A stretch of 64,000 bases of DNA from Echiichthys vipera (Eukaryota > Chordata > Actinopteri > Perciformes > Trachinidae): contig OY829652.1 in the NCBI GenBank assembly GCA_963691815.1, positions 34,385,202 to 34,449,201 on the forward strand, read 5' to 3'. The notes under the pieces were generated by a model that did no database searches, had not been told where the DNA came from, and saw only the letters and a program-made list of their open reading frames with translations. Below, piece by piece: positions 1 through 11,296 of this stretch. Each line of letters begins with the position of its first letter. Position 1 is the stretch's first letter. The translations under genes and the position numbers were made by a program.

Positions 1-1
1 C

Positions 2-2509
2 AACAACTCCCTGGCAGCCGGAATCATCTGTCCGTCTTCTTCCCCTGCTGGTGCTGGCTTCTTTTCTGTGGGGAAGAAAGATGGGTCCCTCCGTCCCTGC
101 ATCGACTACCGAGGCTTAAACGACATCACCATCAAGAACCGGTATCCTCTTCCCCTGCTCACCTCTGCCTTCGAGTTGCTCCAGGGAGCCACGGTCTTCA
201 CCAAGCTTGACCTGAGGAATGCTTACCACCTCGTGCAGATAAGGGAGGGAGATGAGTGGAAGACGGCATTTAACACCCCCACTGGCCATTACGAGTACCT
301 GGTGATGCCATTCGGTCTCTCCAACGCCCCAGCAGTGTTCCAGACTCTGGTCAATGATGTCTTACGGGACATGCTGAACAAGTTCGTCTTCGTGTACCTG
401 GACGACATCTTGATCTTCTCCCGTACCCTGTCCGAACACACCCACCATGTCCAGCTAGTCCTCAATCGCCTCCTGGAGAACTCCCTATATGTCAAGGCAG
501 AGAAGTGTGAATTCCATGCTCGGTCTGTGGCCTTCCTGGGATACATTGTGGCAGAGGGGAGCATCCAAATGGATCCAGCCAAGGTCTCTGCTGTGACTTC
601 ATGGCCTTTACCAGAAAACAGGAAGAAGCTTCAGCAGTTCTTCGGGTTTGCCAATTTCTACCGCAAGTTCTTCCGAAACTACAGCACCGTTGCCTCCCCT
701 CTCACCGCCCTGACTAGTCCCAAAGTGTCATTCTTCTGGACCTCGGCAGCCGACGACGGCTTCAGTATCCTAAAGTCACGCTTCACTTCTGCCCCCATCC
801 TTCAGATGCCTGACCCAGATCGGCAGTTCATTGTAGAGGTGGATGCCTCTGATGTCGGCGTTGGCGCTGTGCTCTCTCAACGAGCGGCAGAGGATGGCAA
901 ACTCCACCCCTGTGCATTCTTCTCTCGTCGACTTTCGCCATCTGAACAAAATTACGACATCGGCAACCGGGAGCTGCTGGCGGTCAAGCTCGCTCTGGAG
1001 GAGTGGCGCCACTGGCTGGAGGGCTCAATAGTTCCATTCCTGGTCTGGACCGACCATAAGAATCTTGAGTACATCCGCTCCGCCAAACGGCTGAACCCCA
1101 GACAGTCCCGCTGGGCTCTGTTCTTCACCCGCTTCGACTTTACAATGTCTTACCGTCCTGGGTCACGCAATACCAAGCCTGACGCCCTGTCCCGTCAGTT
1201 TCAGAGAGACGATATGCACACCAAGGAACCCGTGCCCATCCTGCCTGGTCCCTGTGTTGTTGCTGCCCTGGTGGCCGTCTCTAAAGAAGGACAAAAAGAG
1301 TTTGTTCGTGCCTGTCCCACCTGTACCCAGAACAAGTCTTCCAACCAGCCCCCAGCTGGCCTACTCCAGCCACTACCTGTGCCCTTACGACCTTGGTCGC
1401 ATGTCTCTCTGGACTTTGTTACTGGCCTACCCCCATCTGACGGCATGACTGTCATCCTCACCATAGTGGATCGTTTTAGCAAGATGGCACACTTCATCCC
1501 CCTTCGGAAGCGGATACACTGGTTGCCAGGGGATGTCGTCTCGGACCGGGGCCCACAGTTCGCTTCCACCTTCTGGAAGGAGTTCTGCCATCTGCTGGGG
1601 GCCACAGTCAGTTTATCCTCTGGATTTCACCCCCAGTCCAATGGCCAGTCGGAGCGAGTAAACCAGGAGCTAGAGAAGGCACTCCGTTGCGTGGCATCTT
1701 CCAACCCCCGGGCCTGGGCAAAACAACTGACATGGGTGGAGTATGCACACAACTCTCTCACCTGCTCTGCAACTGGCATGTCACCCTTCCAGTGTGTGTA
1801 TGGCTACCAACCTCCTCTCTTCGCCAGCCAGGAGGGGGAGGTCACCTGTCCATCAGCCCTGGCCTATGCTCGACAATGTCGCCGTACCTGGTCTCAGGCC
1901 CGCGCCACACTCCTCAGATCTGCCACCAGCTACGCCATCGGGGCCAACCGTCGGAGGACTCCGGCACCGACCTACCAGGTGGGCCAGAAGGTGTGGTTGT
2001 CGGCCAAGGACCTGCCACTCAGAGTTGAGTCACGAAAGCTGGCTCCACGGTTCCTTGGTCCATTCTCCATCCAGAGGATCATCAGTGCAACTGCTGTCCG
2101 GCTCCAACTACCCAGGTCCATGAGAGTGCACCCCACATTTCATGTCTCCAAGATAAAGCCAGTTCATGAGAGCCCGCTGGTTCCGGCTGCACCCCCTCCT
2201 CCTCCTCCCCGTCTCGTAGACGGAGGTCTGGTCTACTCCGTCCGGCGACTGCTTCGGTCCAGGCGACGGGGCAGAGGAATTCAGTACCTGGTGGACTGGG
2301 CAGGTTACGGCCCAGAGGAGAGGACCTGGGTGCCTGCCAGACGGATTGTGGATCGGACTCTCATCTCTGAGTTCCATCGTCAGCATCCTGACCAACCCTC
2401 TGTCCGGCGTGGCCGCCCAAGGGGCCCCCAACATGTTACCTGCCCGACACCTGACGCTGGGCCGGACCCGGCACCTGACCTGGATTCTGACCAATCAGAG
2501 GAATTCTGA
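2..2509 (+). CDS. Ty3/gypsy chromovirus pol, 5' end outside window
   Basis: The reading frame is open from base 2, so the GTG at 68 is only an internal codon and the true start lies upstream of the window. Counting from that codon: reverse transcriptase with YLDD at about residues 110-113, RNase H beginning at VEVDASDVG (about 257), integrase core, and a C-terminal chromodomain ([20 protein letters not shown], about 752-771). This is the pol order of chromoviruses, which copy RNA to DNA and integrate it. The integrase looks damaged. Only the CPTC half of the N-terminal HHCC finger remains. The first two catalytic Asp (about 449 and 493) are 44 residues apart, shorter than the roughly 60 usual in the family; the Glu is at about 529. 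The frame nevertheless has no stop. The family call is firm; loss of integrase function is inferred. Confidence 0.93.
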   Translation, partial: NNSLAAGIICPSSSPAGAGFFSVGKKDGSLRPCIDYRGLNDITIKNRYPLPLLTSAFELLQGATVFTKLDLRNAYHLVQIREGDEWKTAFNTPTGHYEYLVMPFGLSNAPAVFQTLVNDVLRDMLNKFVFVYLDDILIFSRTLSEHTHHVQLVLNRLLENSLYVKAEKCEFHARSVAFLGYIVAEGSIQMDPAKVSAVTSWPLPENRKKLQQFFGFANFYRKFFRNYSTVASPLTALTSPKVSFFWTSAADDGFSILKSRFTSAPILQMPDPDRQFIVEVDASDVGVGAVLSQRAAEDGKLHPCAFFSRRLSPSEQNYDIGNRELLAVKLALEEWRHWLEGSIVPFLVWTDHKNLEYIRSAKRLNPRQSRWALFFTRFDFTMSYRPGSRNTKPDALSRQFQRDDMHTKEPVPILPGPCVVAALVAVSKEGQKEFVRACPTCTQNKSSNQPPAGLLQPLPVPLRPWSHVSLDFVTGLPPSDGMTVILTIVDRFSKMAHFIPLRKRIHWLPGDVVSDRGPQFASTFWKEFCHLLGATVSLSSGFHPQSNGQSERVNQELEKALRCVASSNPRAWAKQLTWVEYAHNSLTCSATGMSPFQCVYGYQPPLFASQEGEVTCPSALAYARQCRRTWSQARATLLRSATSYAIGANRRRTPAPTYQVGQKVWLSAKDLPLRVESRKLAPRFLGPFSIQRIISATAVRLQLPRSMRVHPTFHVSKIKPVHESPLVPAAPPPPPPRLVDGGLVYSVRRLLRSRRRGRGIQYLVDWAGYGPEERTWVPARRIVDRTLISEFHRQHPDQPSVRRGRPRGPQHVTCPTPDAGPDPAPDLDSDQSEEF

Positions 2510-2580
2510 CCCTCCTCCGGCTCCCCCTTCCGCCCGCCCGGCTTGGTGATGCTTCTTGGGGACTTCTGGGGCCGTCCCTT

Positions 2581-2593
2581 AGGGGGGGGGTTC
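2581..2593 (+). promoter_or_regulatory. Polypurine tract of the gypsy element
   Basis: A purine run (A followed by nine G, then TTC) lies immediately 5' of the LTR start. This is where plus-strand DNA synthesis is primed in LTR retrotransposons. Position and composition fit; use as a primer is inferred. Confidence 0.75.
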
Positions 2594-3193
2594 TGTCATG
2601 AGCTCTCTCTCTCTGCCTGGCAACTCACTAATTGTACTCATCAGCTTCACCTGTCTCTGCTCTGCTCCCGTTTACCTGCCAGCTGCAGTGCATTTCCCAC
2701 TCACCACCTCCAGCATAAAGAGTCCTGCTTTTCAGCTCGGCCTTGTCAGACCGTCTGCGAAGTTGCTTCTGTATCGTGCTTCACTGGCTTTACTCCCTGA
2801 CTCCTGTACAACCCGGACCTGCCTGTAAACCTGCCTGATCTTCTGCCCCGGAAAACCCGACCTGCCTGATCTTCTGCCCTGGAAAACCCGACCTGCCTTC
2901 TCCTCTGGACCTGTATGATCTTCTGCCCCGGTAAACCGACCTGCCTTTCTGCCTGACTATGATCACTGCCTCACCCTGAACTGCACTACTGCCTTGCCTT
3001 ATCTGTCCCGTTGTGTGTGTGTTCCAGCTCCTCTGCAGGCCAGCTTGGACGCTCCTCCACCACCTGCACGAGACGTCTCTGGGGAACACACACACAGGCT
3101 CACGACATCGCACTCCCTTCCCCTCTCTGGAACCCTCAATAAAACTCTTAAAACGTGACGCACTTGTGGTCCTCATCTGTCTGGTCCGTGACA
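2594..3193 (+). mobile_element. 3' LTR of the gypsy chromovirus
   Basis: It begins TGTCATGAGC directly after the polypurine tract and ends GTCCGTGACA, giving matching TGTCA/TGACA termini and a length of 600 bp. A polyadenylation signal AATAAA lies at 3138-3143. The middle (about 2819-2940) carries imperfect tandem copies of a roughly 40-bp unit containing CCTGCCTGATCTTCTGCC. The 5' LTR is outside the window, so LTR divergence and the target duplication cannot be scored here. Confidence 0.85.
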
Positions 3194-3940
3194 GTTCTGA
3201 CAAATACATTGTATGCAATGGGGTTACAACCTCTCATTAAACGATCTAGCAGGAAGAGGTCTACTGATAAATGATAGAAGTGATCACCTACCAATCTGTG
3301 CTATCTATGACTGGAAACACAATGTGAGACAGACATCAAACAAAAACACATATATAAGGGTCAGGACATACTGGGATATACTAAACAATGTGATCAAGAA
3401 AAAAAACACAAAACCTAGCTACCCTTCCCACTTCAAGGATAATAATATGAAGGAAGATAACATGAAGATCGCAGCAGAAAGATTCAACAACTTCTTTGTT
3501 AATGTGGGGCCAGACTTAGCCAAGGACATTCCTGACTCACCCCTGTACTGGGACCACTTTGATAAGGACGGAGGCAGAAATCCCAGCACAATGTTTCTCA
3601 CACCAGTGAAGGCATAGCAAAAACATCCACTGATGTCAACGACTTCGACATGGGGCTAATTAAGATGGAATAATTTCACCTCTAACATATATTTGCAATC
3701 TGTCATTTCAAACTGGGACATTTCCCACCAAAATGAAAGTTGCCAAAGTTGTGCCACATGGCCAATATGGATTCAGAAGAAACCACTCGACTGCTCTAGC
3801 TTTAACTGAGTCTGTGGAAATCATTACTGATGCTATTAACCATAAATTACACTTAAGAATTTTCATAGATCTGAAAAAAGCCTTTGACACCATTAACCAT
3901 GATATTTTGATAGGTAAACTGAAATCGCTTTGGGGATAAC
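3194..3940 (+). pseudogene. LINE endonuclease/reverse transcriptase fragment
   Basis: The frame at 3213-3617 contains NDRSDHLPICAIYD, the C-terminal motif of an APE-type endonuclease, then an RT linker (FNNFFVNVGPDLAKDI). The frame at 3733-3939 contains YGFRRNHSTALALTE and FIDLKKAFDTINHDIL, which are RT motifs including the first catalytic Asp. Stops and frame changes separate the two, and the YADD half of the RT is absent. This is a decayed internal piece of a non-LTR retrotransposon of the CR1/L2/jockey-like group; the exact family is not resolved. The gypsy LTR abuts its 5' side. Confidence 0.75.
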
Positions 3941-3976
3941 AATGACCTAGACAAATGAGTACATTCACAGGCCGGG
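3941..3976 (+). mobile_element. Penelope-like element 3'-end scrap
   Basis: The sequence AATGACCTAGACAAATGAG followed by TACATTCACAGGC resembles the terminal sequence of the Penelope copies near 6.2 kb (inverted) and 23.2 kb. Only about 35 bp remain. Confidence 0.45.
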
Positions 3977-4069
3977 AAATTTGAACAGTACACTCTTACA
4001 TTTCTCCCCCCTGCCGATAAGACTGTTCAACACTCACGGACAATAAATAACCCTCATCTATGGACTGTA

Positions 4070-4480
4070 TCAGCAGCACAGCTTTGGCATGACTCCTACA
4101 AGGAAATTGAATTTCCAGCAGCTTACAAAAACACAAGGGAGGTATAAAAAAAATAGACTACAAGATAACCAATGAACTCTTAGCTAAATACAGAAAGTAT
4201 AGAAAAACAATAAAGACTAAACAATAAACTCTTAGTTAAATATATATGAAGTAGATGTAAGAATACAGGTAAAATTAAATTAAGGGAAAATGAAATCATA
4301 CAAGTTAAATGTAGAGAAAATGTACAAGATAAAATATGTATTACTGTATACGACAGAAATGAGCAGTAAGATTAAATTATTGCACTTAAACATCTCCGTT
4401 CTCTCATGCAGTGTGTTTGTGTTGAGTGGGAGCTGTCACCACAAACTCTGCATGGGGCAAACTGAGCTTATGGGATGAAC
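4070..4480 (-). repeat. 3' end of a LINE, minus strand
   Basis: Read on the minus strand, this stretch repeats the 3' untranslated part of the LINE at 11.3-13.4 kb, including TTACCTGTATTCTTACATCT, GTAAGCTGCTGGAAATTC and the AT-rich middle. It is a 5'-truncated copy with no coding sequence. The bases 4480-4840 show nothing I recognise. Confidence 0.65.
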
Positions 4481-4842
4481 AGAGGTCTAGCGGCAGGGGC
4501 AGACTGGTTGGCACGCTCTAACACCCGTTCCAGAGTGCCTAATTCTAAAACAGCTGCTTCATTGACTTGGTTGGGTTAGTTCGGTAGCACTTGACCGTGT
4601 TCACTTGGGCAAAATCAGTGTCAGGTTCAGGGGAGCTAAAGGATGCTGTAGCTGTAGTTACTGTAGAACATGACCTTTGGCACTCTCTTTGATGTTCATC
4701 GATGATCTCCTGCACCTCTGTGAGAGGTCATCAGAGGTATTCTGACCTCTGCCTTCCATATCACACAAATGTAATGCACATATACAATTATGAAAAAAAA
4801 CTCAAAAATAAGTTTTACAGATATCACATAAATCCCAGCTTG

Positions 4843-5050
4843 GGGCTCTTCTGTGTGGAGTTTACATGTTCTCCCTGTGTCAGCGTGGGTTTTCTTCGGG
4901 TTCTCTGGCTTCCTCCCACAGTCCAAGGACATGCACATGTCAAGGTTAATTGATGACTCCAAATTGCCCGTAGGTGCGAATGTGAGTGTGAATGGTTGTC
5001 TGTCTCTGTCTGTCTCTATGTGCCCTGTGATAGACTGCCGTCCTACAGTA
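4843..5050 (+). repeat. Common teleost interspersed repeat
   Basis: The run of words GTTCTCCCTGTGTCAGCGTG, GGCTTCCTCCCACAGTCCAA and AAATTGCCCGTAGGTG is an abundant dispersed repeat of fish genomes, found in LINE tails and SINE-like elements. No coding capacity. Assignment to one named family would need a repeat library. Confidence 0.6.
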
Positions 5051-5352
5051 TATAGGGTGTGCAACTTGTATCAATATAATTCCTGTTAGTTATTGATTTT
5101 TTTCTGAATGCCTGTGTTAAACAGTCTTAGCAAACACTTCAGCAACTATCGGGATCCACAGGTCCACCAACTTGATATCCCAGATGTCACAAGCACACAG
5201 CAGACCATCGACGATGGCTGACCAATGGATCCAGGTCACGGCACCAGTTTTCTAGAGCAGTTGTGAAATGGTTGCTTATAGGCTGAAGGATGACAACATC
5301 ATGGATCGGAGTTTGTTCATTTATTCTGCAAAGGGTCAGGAAACACACAGTT

Positions 5353-6086
5353 GGAGTAGGAACAGCAGGGATTTTTCTGTCAAAAATTTGGGCTTGGGCA
5401 GGGAAGCGAATATTTTGTGGTACATGCACGTGCAATTATATCAGGGCCAGATCCGTCCTCGAATCAGCAGATTCGCGCAGCAGTCGCACTCACAATGCGG
5501 ATCTGCACCACCTTTGCGCCAGACTCGCCTGAAACCTCTACTGTGACTGTACGCCCGGTGGGTGCTAACTAAATTTATTCCGTTCAGCTGGTGCGGGCCG
5601 ATATGCGGCATATGCGCAGACCGGGCACGTCCCAGCCATTAAGTCCGTCCAGCTGGTGCTGGCCTGACCAGGGGGCAGATGCACGGACCAGACGCGCCAC
5701 AACTACACGGACAACTACACAACTACATGGAGTAGGAACAGCAGGGATTTTTCTGTCAAAAATTTGGGCTGAGGCAGGGAAGCGAATATTTTGCGGTACA
5801 TGCACGTGCAATTATATCAGGGCCTGATCCGTCCTCGAATCAGCAGATTTGCGCAGCAGTCGCACTCACAATGCGGATCTGCACCACCTTTGCGCCAGAC
5901 TCGCCTGAAACCTCTACTGTGACTGTACGCCCGGTGAGTGCTAACTAAATTTATTCCGTTCAGCTGGTGCGGGCCGATATGCGGCATATGCGCAGACCGG
6001 GCACGTCCCAGCCATTAAGTCCGTCCAGCTGGTGCTGGCCTGATCAGGGGCAGATGCACAGACCGGACGCGCCACAACTACACGGA
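5353..6086. repeat. Tandem duplication of a 376-bp unit
   Basis: Copy one runs from 5353 to 5728 and copy two from 5729 to about 6086. Both begin GGAGTAGGAACAGCAGGGAT and both contain CATGCACGTGCAATTATATC, CACTCACAATGCGGATCTGC and GATATGCGGCATATGCGCAG. They differ by scattered substitutions and a small length change at the end. Short open frames on both strands repeat in both copies and look like by-products of the duplication. A related but diverged stretch lies at about 51541-51650. The unit is unidentified. Confidence 0.85.
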
Positions 6087-6195
6087 CAGGACACTTTTTT
6101 TCTCTCTCAACTTTGCCGTGGAGGACTGCAGGCTTCACAGTATTTGCGATTATTGGTAAGTGCATTATGAAAGTAAAATGCATTTTAAAAATTTG

Positions 6196-7432
6196 TGAAT
6201 ATTCTCATTTGTCCAGGTTATGGTTATCATCAAAGAAATTTAAGTCAGAAGTAACTGGACTTGGTTGTATATCTATGAAGATGTTTCACCTCTCTTCCAA
6301 GAGGCTACATTAGTTCATTTATGCATCCGACCAGGCTGGGACTGGTCCAAATGTCTTGCGTGGAGATCCAGGTATTTAACCTCTAGTGAGGGCATGTACA
6401 AGGCAGATGATGTCATTGGAACCCTTTGTGCTCTGCCGCCCCGACTACTGGGTTAACAACAGTCGTTGGAGTCACAGGAGGTTTTTGTGAGCAGTTGTTC
6501 TTTGAGGTTAGATTGTTGAATCTCATGGGAAGAGATGAAAGGGCAGCATTGTAAATTGGAGATAAGTGGTGTCTTATGGTACATCCAAACAAACAAAAAC
6601 TAAGTTTTTTTTCTCCTTCATTATTAAAAAGTTTTCTGTCCCCACGGCCTTGGCTCAAGAAATATCTGTGTCCACGCGAAACCAGTGAAACCGGCTAAAA
6701 CGCTGTTATACACATGGATGGGCCACTGTAACTGCCACAGAAATACACCATCACGGAGAAGAAGAGAGGGAGAGCCGCTGTTGTGTATAATCATAATACA
6801 AACACCAGAGACTTTCTCTCCAGATCTGAAGACTTCCCAAATCCTCATCCATCCTACAGAGAAATCTCTTGACTGTTTCTGGTGTTATTGAAGACTTTTG
6901 TGGTGTTTTGCAGGCAGGCACTGTCCCACTACTTTTTGAGACCTTTTTGACAACTTTATTTATAAAAAGCAATCTAGCGACTTATTCAGACCATTAGGGA
7001 AAAGGGGGAAATATATGGTCAACCTAATTCATTCTCATGCATGTCGCTCAGAGTACAGTTCAGTATACAGTCTATAGGTCCGTGTCTCTCCTCTCATGCA
7101 GCAGCACTGTTGTTGTTGTGTGACGCTGTGGGGGTGAGTGGTCCGAGGTGGGGAGATGATGGCATCGTTAACAAAAGTATGCGATTTCGCCGTCCAGACG
7201 ACAACGCCACGGGGAGCGTTCTCAAATTTTCCCACTCCGAGACCTGGTTACAGAAAAGACCGATTTCAGGCTCTGATAACGCCGGCTGCGTGTGGATGGT
7301 CGGCCTAACCGATACTAAATTGTGCAGTTACAGGAAAACGCGTCCTCGTATGGATGGGTCCTTAAAACTCCTCCTCTGTTTAATGGTTTCTCTACTTTAA
7401 CATTGATGGCTTCTTTTACTCCTCTTTTTTGT
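6196..7432 (-). pseudogene. Penelope-like element C-terminal fragment, interrupted
   Basis: The minus-strand part at 7351-7432 encodes RGVKEAINVKVEKPLNRGG, and the part at 6413-6575 encodes AALSSLPMRFNNLTSKN. These are consecutive pieces of the GIY-YIG protein C-terminus seen in the copies at 22.7 and 52.9 kb. From 6196 to 6400 comes the element's terminal sequence (GACCAGGCTGGGACTGGTCC, GAGATCCAGGTATTTAACCT). About 775 bp of foreign sequence splits the coding part. Reverse transcriptase is absent, so this is a 5'-truncated copy. Confidence 0.75.
6576..7350. mobile_element. Unidentified insertion inside a Penelope fragment
   Basis: This block separates two adjoining pieces of the Penelope protein and is missing from the other copies, so it is an insertion. 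No convincing protein. The flanks share imperfect words (TATGGTAC on the left, TATGGATG on the right), perhaps a worn 8-bp target duplication as hAT elements make. I could not establish terminal inverted repeats. Confidence 0.4.
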
Positions 7433-8935
7433 GAGGGCTTCAAGTAGAGCCACAGCTCTATTGAGCCATGTAGCCCTATAACCCTCAATAGTAACAACTT
7501 CATGACATTATTTAATAACAAAATGATTAAAACTATTAGAGACAAAAACAACTCGCTTGACACCAATTTTTCTACAAACCCCGAAACCTTAGAAACAACT
7601 GTATGACCTGATATTCTTGGACTGCTATTCTACAGTTGACCTTAACAAATTAACCTCTACTATTTTGGCATCAAAGCCCTCAACTTGTCTCCTAGACTCT
7701 ATACCAACTAGGTTACTTAAAGAAGTGTTACCTTTAGTTAGCACTCCTGTATTAGATATTAATATGTCTTTATCAGCAGGTTATGTACTAGTCTTTTACA
7801 GTAGCTGTAATTAAACCGCTTCTCAAAAAGCCCAGTCTTGATCCTGAGGTACTAGCCAACTATAGACCTATATCTAACCTTCCTTTTCTCTCTAAGATCC
7901 TTGAGAAATTAGTTGCCAATCAGCTGTGTGACTTGTACATTATGAGTTATTTGAGGACTTCCAGTCAGGATTTAGACTGAATCATAGCACTGAGACAGCA
8001 CTGGTAAAAATGACTACGTCCTTATAGCTTCAGACAAAGGACTTGTCTCTGTACTTGTTATACTAGATCTTATCCTACTACAGAGACTGGAGCATCTAAT
8101 TGGCATTAAAGGAACCGCATTAAGCTGGTTTAAGTCTTATTTATCAGATAGATCTCAGTTTGCACATGTTAACGATATCCTCCATGCACACTAAAGTCCC
8201 ACAGGGTTCTGTCCTTCGACCGATTCTATTCACCTTATTGTCATGAACGGTACAGGTATAACACAAAGGTGGACTCAATGCAGACACGGACAAAAGAAAG
8301 TTACAAATAAAACGTTTAATAATACAAACGGAAAAACAATACAGATAATCAAACACAAGACTAACTAAACAAACACGGAAATACATGAACGGGGAGACGA
8401 CGGGAGATCGGGAGACGGACGGGGAAACAGGAACACGGGAAACTACGGAGAGAAAAACAGAACACAAACACGATTAGTAAGCTTACAACGGGGAGTGTGA
8501 AAATCACTACGAGAAAGGGGATGCCTGTCCGGGGGGAATAGTTTTACCAAGGTTGGGTCGACGACGGTCCGGCGCTGCATGCCTGCCAGCCTCAGGCTTT
8601 TTAAGGTGGTGGTGTAATCAGCTAAACAGGCAGCAGCTTTGGGGAACGCCTACCGGACCTACAGACAGACAGGGGGAAGCACATGCAGGGAAACACAGAC
8701 AGAGTGAGACAAACACACACGAGACAAAGGAGAGGAGGGCACTGACAGAGCCAGATCATGACACTTGTATATGCTTCCCTTAGGAATTTTCATTGTTATG
8801 CTGATGATACACAATTATATTTCTGGATCAAACAAAAAAAAGCTGGATTACCTGCAATTTTCTGATGTTAAACTCAGAAAAAACTGAAGTTATTGTACTT
8901 GGCCCCAAAGGCCTCCTGTGACGAAGAGCACATCG
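7433..8935 (+). pseudogene. L2/Maui-like LINE, degraded copy
   Basis: The sequence follows the same order as the better-preserved minus-strand LINE at 59.2-62.3 kb. It includes the linker ([20 protein letters not shown] at 7637 onward), RT blocks around 7800-8210 and the segment after the catalytic YADD near 8800-8930, all with frameshifts and deletions. It is interrupted by a solo LTR at 8239-8763 and stops at the words CTTGGCCCCAAAGGCCTCC, before the 3' tail. Nonfunctional. Confidence 0.8.
8239..8763 (-). mobile_element. Solo LTR, gypsy-like, inserted in an L2 LINE
   Basis: The 525-bp block begins TGTCATGA and ends TCATGACA, a perfect 8-bp inverted terminal match. It interrupts the LINE coding sequence, which resumes on the other side. 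Flanking 5-mers are CTTAT (8234-8238) and CTTGT (8764-8768), a one-mismatch target duplication. Read on the minus strand it has an ATTAAA-type polyadenylation signal near its 3' end, so that is taken as its orientation. No internal retroviral sequence is present. A relative lies at 25920-26442. Confidence 0.85.
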
Positions 8936-9560
8936 TCACCAGTTTTGCACACATGGCACCACGCACTTTAGACTGAGTGTGATTACAGATGCACTTTAAT
9001 AATTGCACAGACACTTTAAGAAGAGCAACAGCACTTTATTGGAGATTTGCACTAAACATTTTAACACATTGCTTTTTGTACATTTGTATTAAAATGTTTA
9101 CCATATGTATTGAATGTTTGTCACCATGTTTGTTATCCTTGGTGTGGCCTGCGGGTTTGCTGTGTGGGCCTACCTGGAGCAGACGGACATGGGGTTAAAT
9201 GTGCAGATGAAATAAATCAAGAGTGTTGTGTACTCAACAGTTTGTTGTCGTCAGGGTTTGCAGGCAAAAAGCTTCCCCAGGAAACGGACGCCGCTTATAT
9301 AGTTCCAGGGGCAGCCAAGTGTAAATTGGTGTGGGGATGGTTAATGTGTGAATTGTATTTAAGTGGAGGTACTATGAAGTGTATTTGTGTATTTTCTGTT
9401 AGTGGACGTAGAGTAGGATGTATATAGGTCACAGATGATGTGGTGTTTATACAGAAATAAAAACAATGGTGGGTTAAACATGTTTTAGGCAGGGGATCCC
9501 AGGGAATGGATTCTTCCAAGGTAATGGGTTGACACCTTATAAATAGGCGCCATTTTGGCA
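8936..9560. other. No gene recognised; LTR-like start
   Basis: The stretch begins TGTGACGAAGAGC right at the LINE breakpoint and holds an AATAAA-like site near 9210 and a second at 9455, so it could be part of an unidentified LTR. No open frame with recognisable protein was found. Confidence 0.3.
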
Positions 9561-9564
9561 ACCT

Positions 9565-9930
9565 GGGGTAAACATTAAGTGTTGATTTTTGTCACAATAT
9601 ATTTGAAGTTTTGTTATTATTCACTGAACGTCTCCTGGTGGCGGAGGAGTGACAGGGACGTCTCCCTGCCATCCCCTGCAACTGTTAGGTGTTCCCCCCT
9701 GCAGTTGTTGTTGGGGTAAGTTATTCGTTCCCAAGGCTTGCCAAAAGCTTCCTTTCTAAGCCCTCTCTGCAAGCTCCTTGGTTGCCTTCCAGCCAGCTAT
9801 CCGACACTCAGCAGCCAACTCTCAGTACTTGGCCTTTTTTCATTCGTAGGCGGCCTTGAGCTGGTGGCTCATTGCAGGACCCAAGAGGATTCAACTCATG
9901 AACGAATGAGAGCCAGTCTGGGTGAAGAAT
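9565..9930 (+). repeat. Diverged LTR fragment
   Basis: AACATTAAGTGTTGATTTTT and GAAGTTTTGTTATTATTCAC at the start, and GAGGATTCAACTCATGAACG near 9890, occur in the same order as in the LTR at 45916-46532 (read on minus) and partly at 11199-11296. The middle differs. It is a rearranged copy of that LTR family. Confidence 0.55.
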
Positions 9931-10519
9931 ACTACTACTGCTACCGCCGCTACTGAAGAATTGCCAGGGGCATCGATAAACGTCGGAGGGTTTTTGTTTT
10001 GTAGTTTTTTGTATTGCAAGTCCTCTGCTTAGAGGCTCAACTGACGAGTATATGTAATGAAAGTAATTCTATGTTGAACAAGTGCTCATGATAATGATGA
10101 TAAATAGAGTAAACAATTAAAATAGGATACAATAAAAAGGGGAGTTGGGTGCTATGAAAATATGATATGGTAATTTGAGAAAAAATGAATTACTTCTAGA
10201 TAAGTAATTTAAAGGTGTAGGATATTATAACTACATGTATGATTTGCATAAGTGAAGGATTAAAATAAAATAGGGGTATCTCTGATAATGAAAAAGAAAT
10301 AAACTTGAGGTAACATTTGAGTGTTACAGGGTGCTTTGCATGAAACCACCTGGCTGAAAAAGTTATCAAAAGTTAGTGTGTTTAAGATTCAACCATACAA
10401 TCACTTATGTGGGACGATCAGAGTGTGTTGAAAAGATTCTGTAAAACATGAGCCCATTTAAAATTCACACATCGCATTAAGTTAATTAAGTGGAGCTACA
10501 AAGTCATGGTCTCACATCC
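9931..10519. other. AT-rich stretch without recognised features
   Basis: No coding sequence, repeat copy or RNA gene could be recognised here. It lies just upstream of the Harbinger transposase fragment and may be that element's non-coding part, but nothing proves it. Confidence 0.4.
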
Positions 10520-10885
10520 CATCAGATATTGTGTGTTGCGTTGCGTTTTTTTTTTTGCAAATGGGAGGTGTTTTTTACGACAGAGATGCAGAGCACTTGA
10601 GTAAGGCAACTGTAGGCAGAGCGGTCAGAAAAGTGTGCCTCGCCCTGAAACGGCTATTACCCATCTTTGTCCTTTTCCCTGGACATAAACCTGTCAGAGC
10701 CATCAAGGAGGAGTTCCATGGGATTGCAGGTGAATGATGTAGAGATCCATTAAATTAATATTAAATAATAGATGCTGCATACATAAATTCCAATGTGGAG
10801 GCCAAGTGGTCTGGGTCTGTTCATGACTCAAGGATTCATCGTGAAGACACTGTTTTGTCCAGCTCATTTAACAGATCTGTCAATG
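10520..10885 (+). pseudogene. PIF/Harbinger transposase fragment, two exon pieces
   Basis: The first piece (10531-10731) encodes DAEHLSKATVGRAVRKVCLA and FPGHKPVRAIKEEFHGIAG, a helix-turn-helix region typical of HARBI1-like transposases, and ends at a GTGAAT splice-donor-like site. The second (about 10785-10880) encodes SNVEAKWSGSVHDSR, part of the DDE nuclease domain. The second catalytic block and the C-terminus are missing. Harbinger transposases cut at TIRs and make 3-bp target duplications; no TIRs could be identified here. Broken copy. Confidence 0.75.
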
Positions 10886-11296
10886 TGGAATGCCATTTTG
10901 CTTACAAGAGTGAGATAACAAATCTGGGAGAGACGTTTTATGGCCTAATGGCATAAAATTGGCTGCTTAAACCCCTAACCAAAATTCCAGCAAATTCCAG
11001 GAGAATCAGTAAGCGTAACAGGGCGGGAAGTCTGGGGAATTAAATGTTGTGAGACAAATTTCAATATTTCAAGGTCTCATAACGCTTAATGAAGAAATGG
11101 CTGAGAATAATGGTATGGGTACAAACAGTTTGATAGACACTTTTTTTGGTATATGAAAATATTGAATTCGCACCTTAAAAGGTCTGAAAGGAGGGATTTG
11201 TGGGGATTTATAAACATTAAGTGTTGATTTTTGTCACAATATAATTGAAGTTTTGTTATTACTCACTGTGTAGGTATCAATGTTAAATAAGAATGT

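Noticed and set aside
2819..2940. Repeat array in the gypsy LTR considered as a CRISPR-like array
   Set aside because: Only imperfect adjacent repeats without spacers, in a eukaryotic LTR.
5268..6170. Open frames on both strands repeated twice
   Set aside because: They follow the 376-bp tandem duplication and do not resemble proteins.
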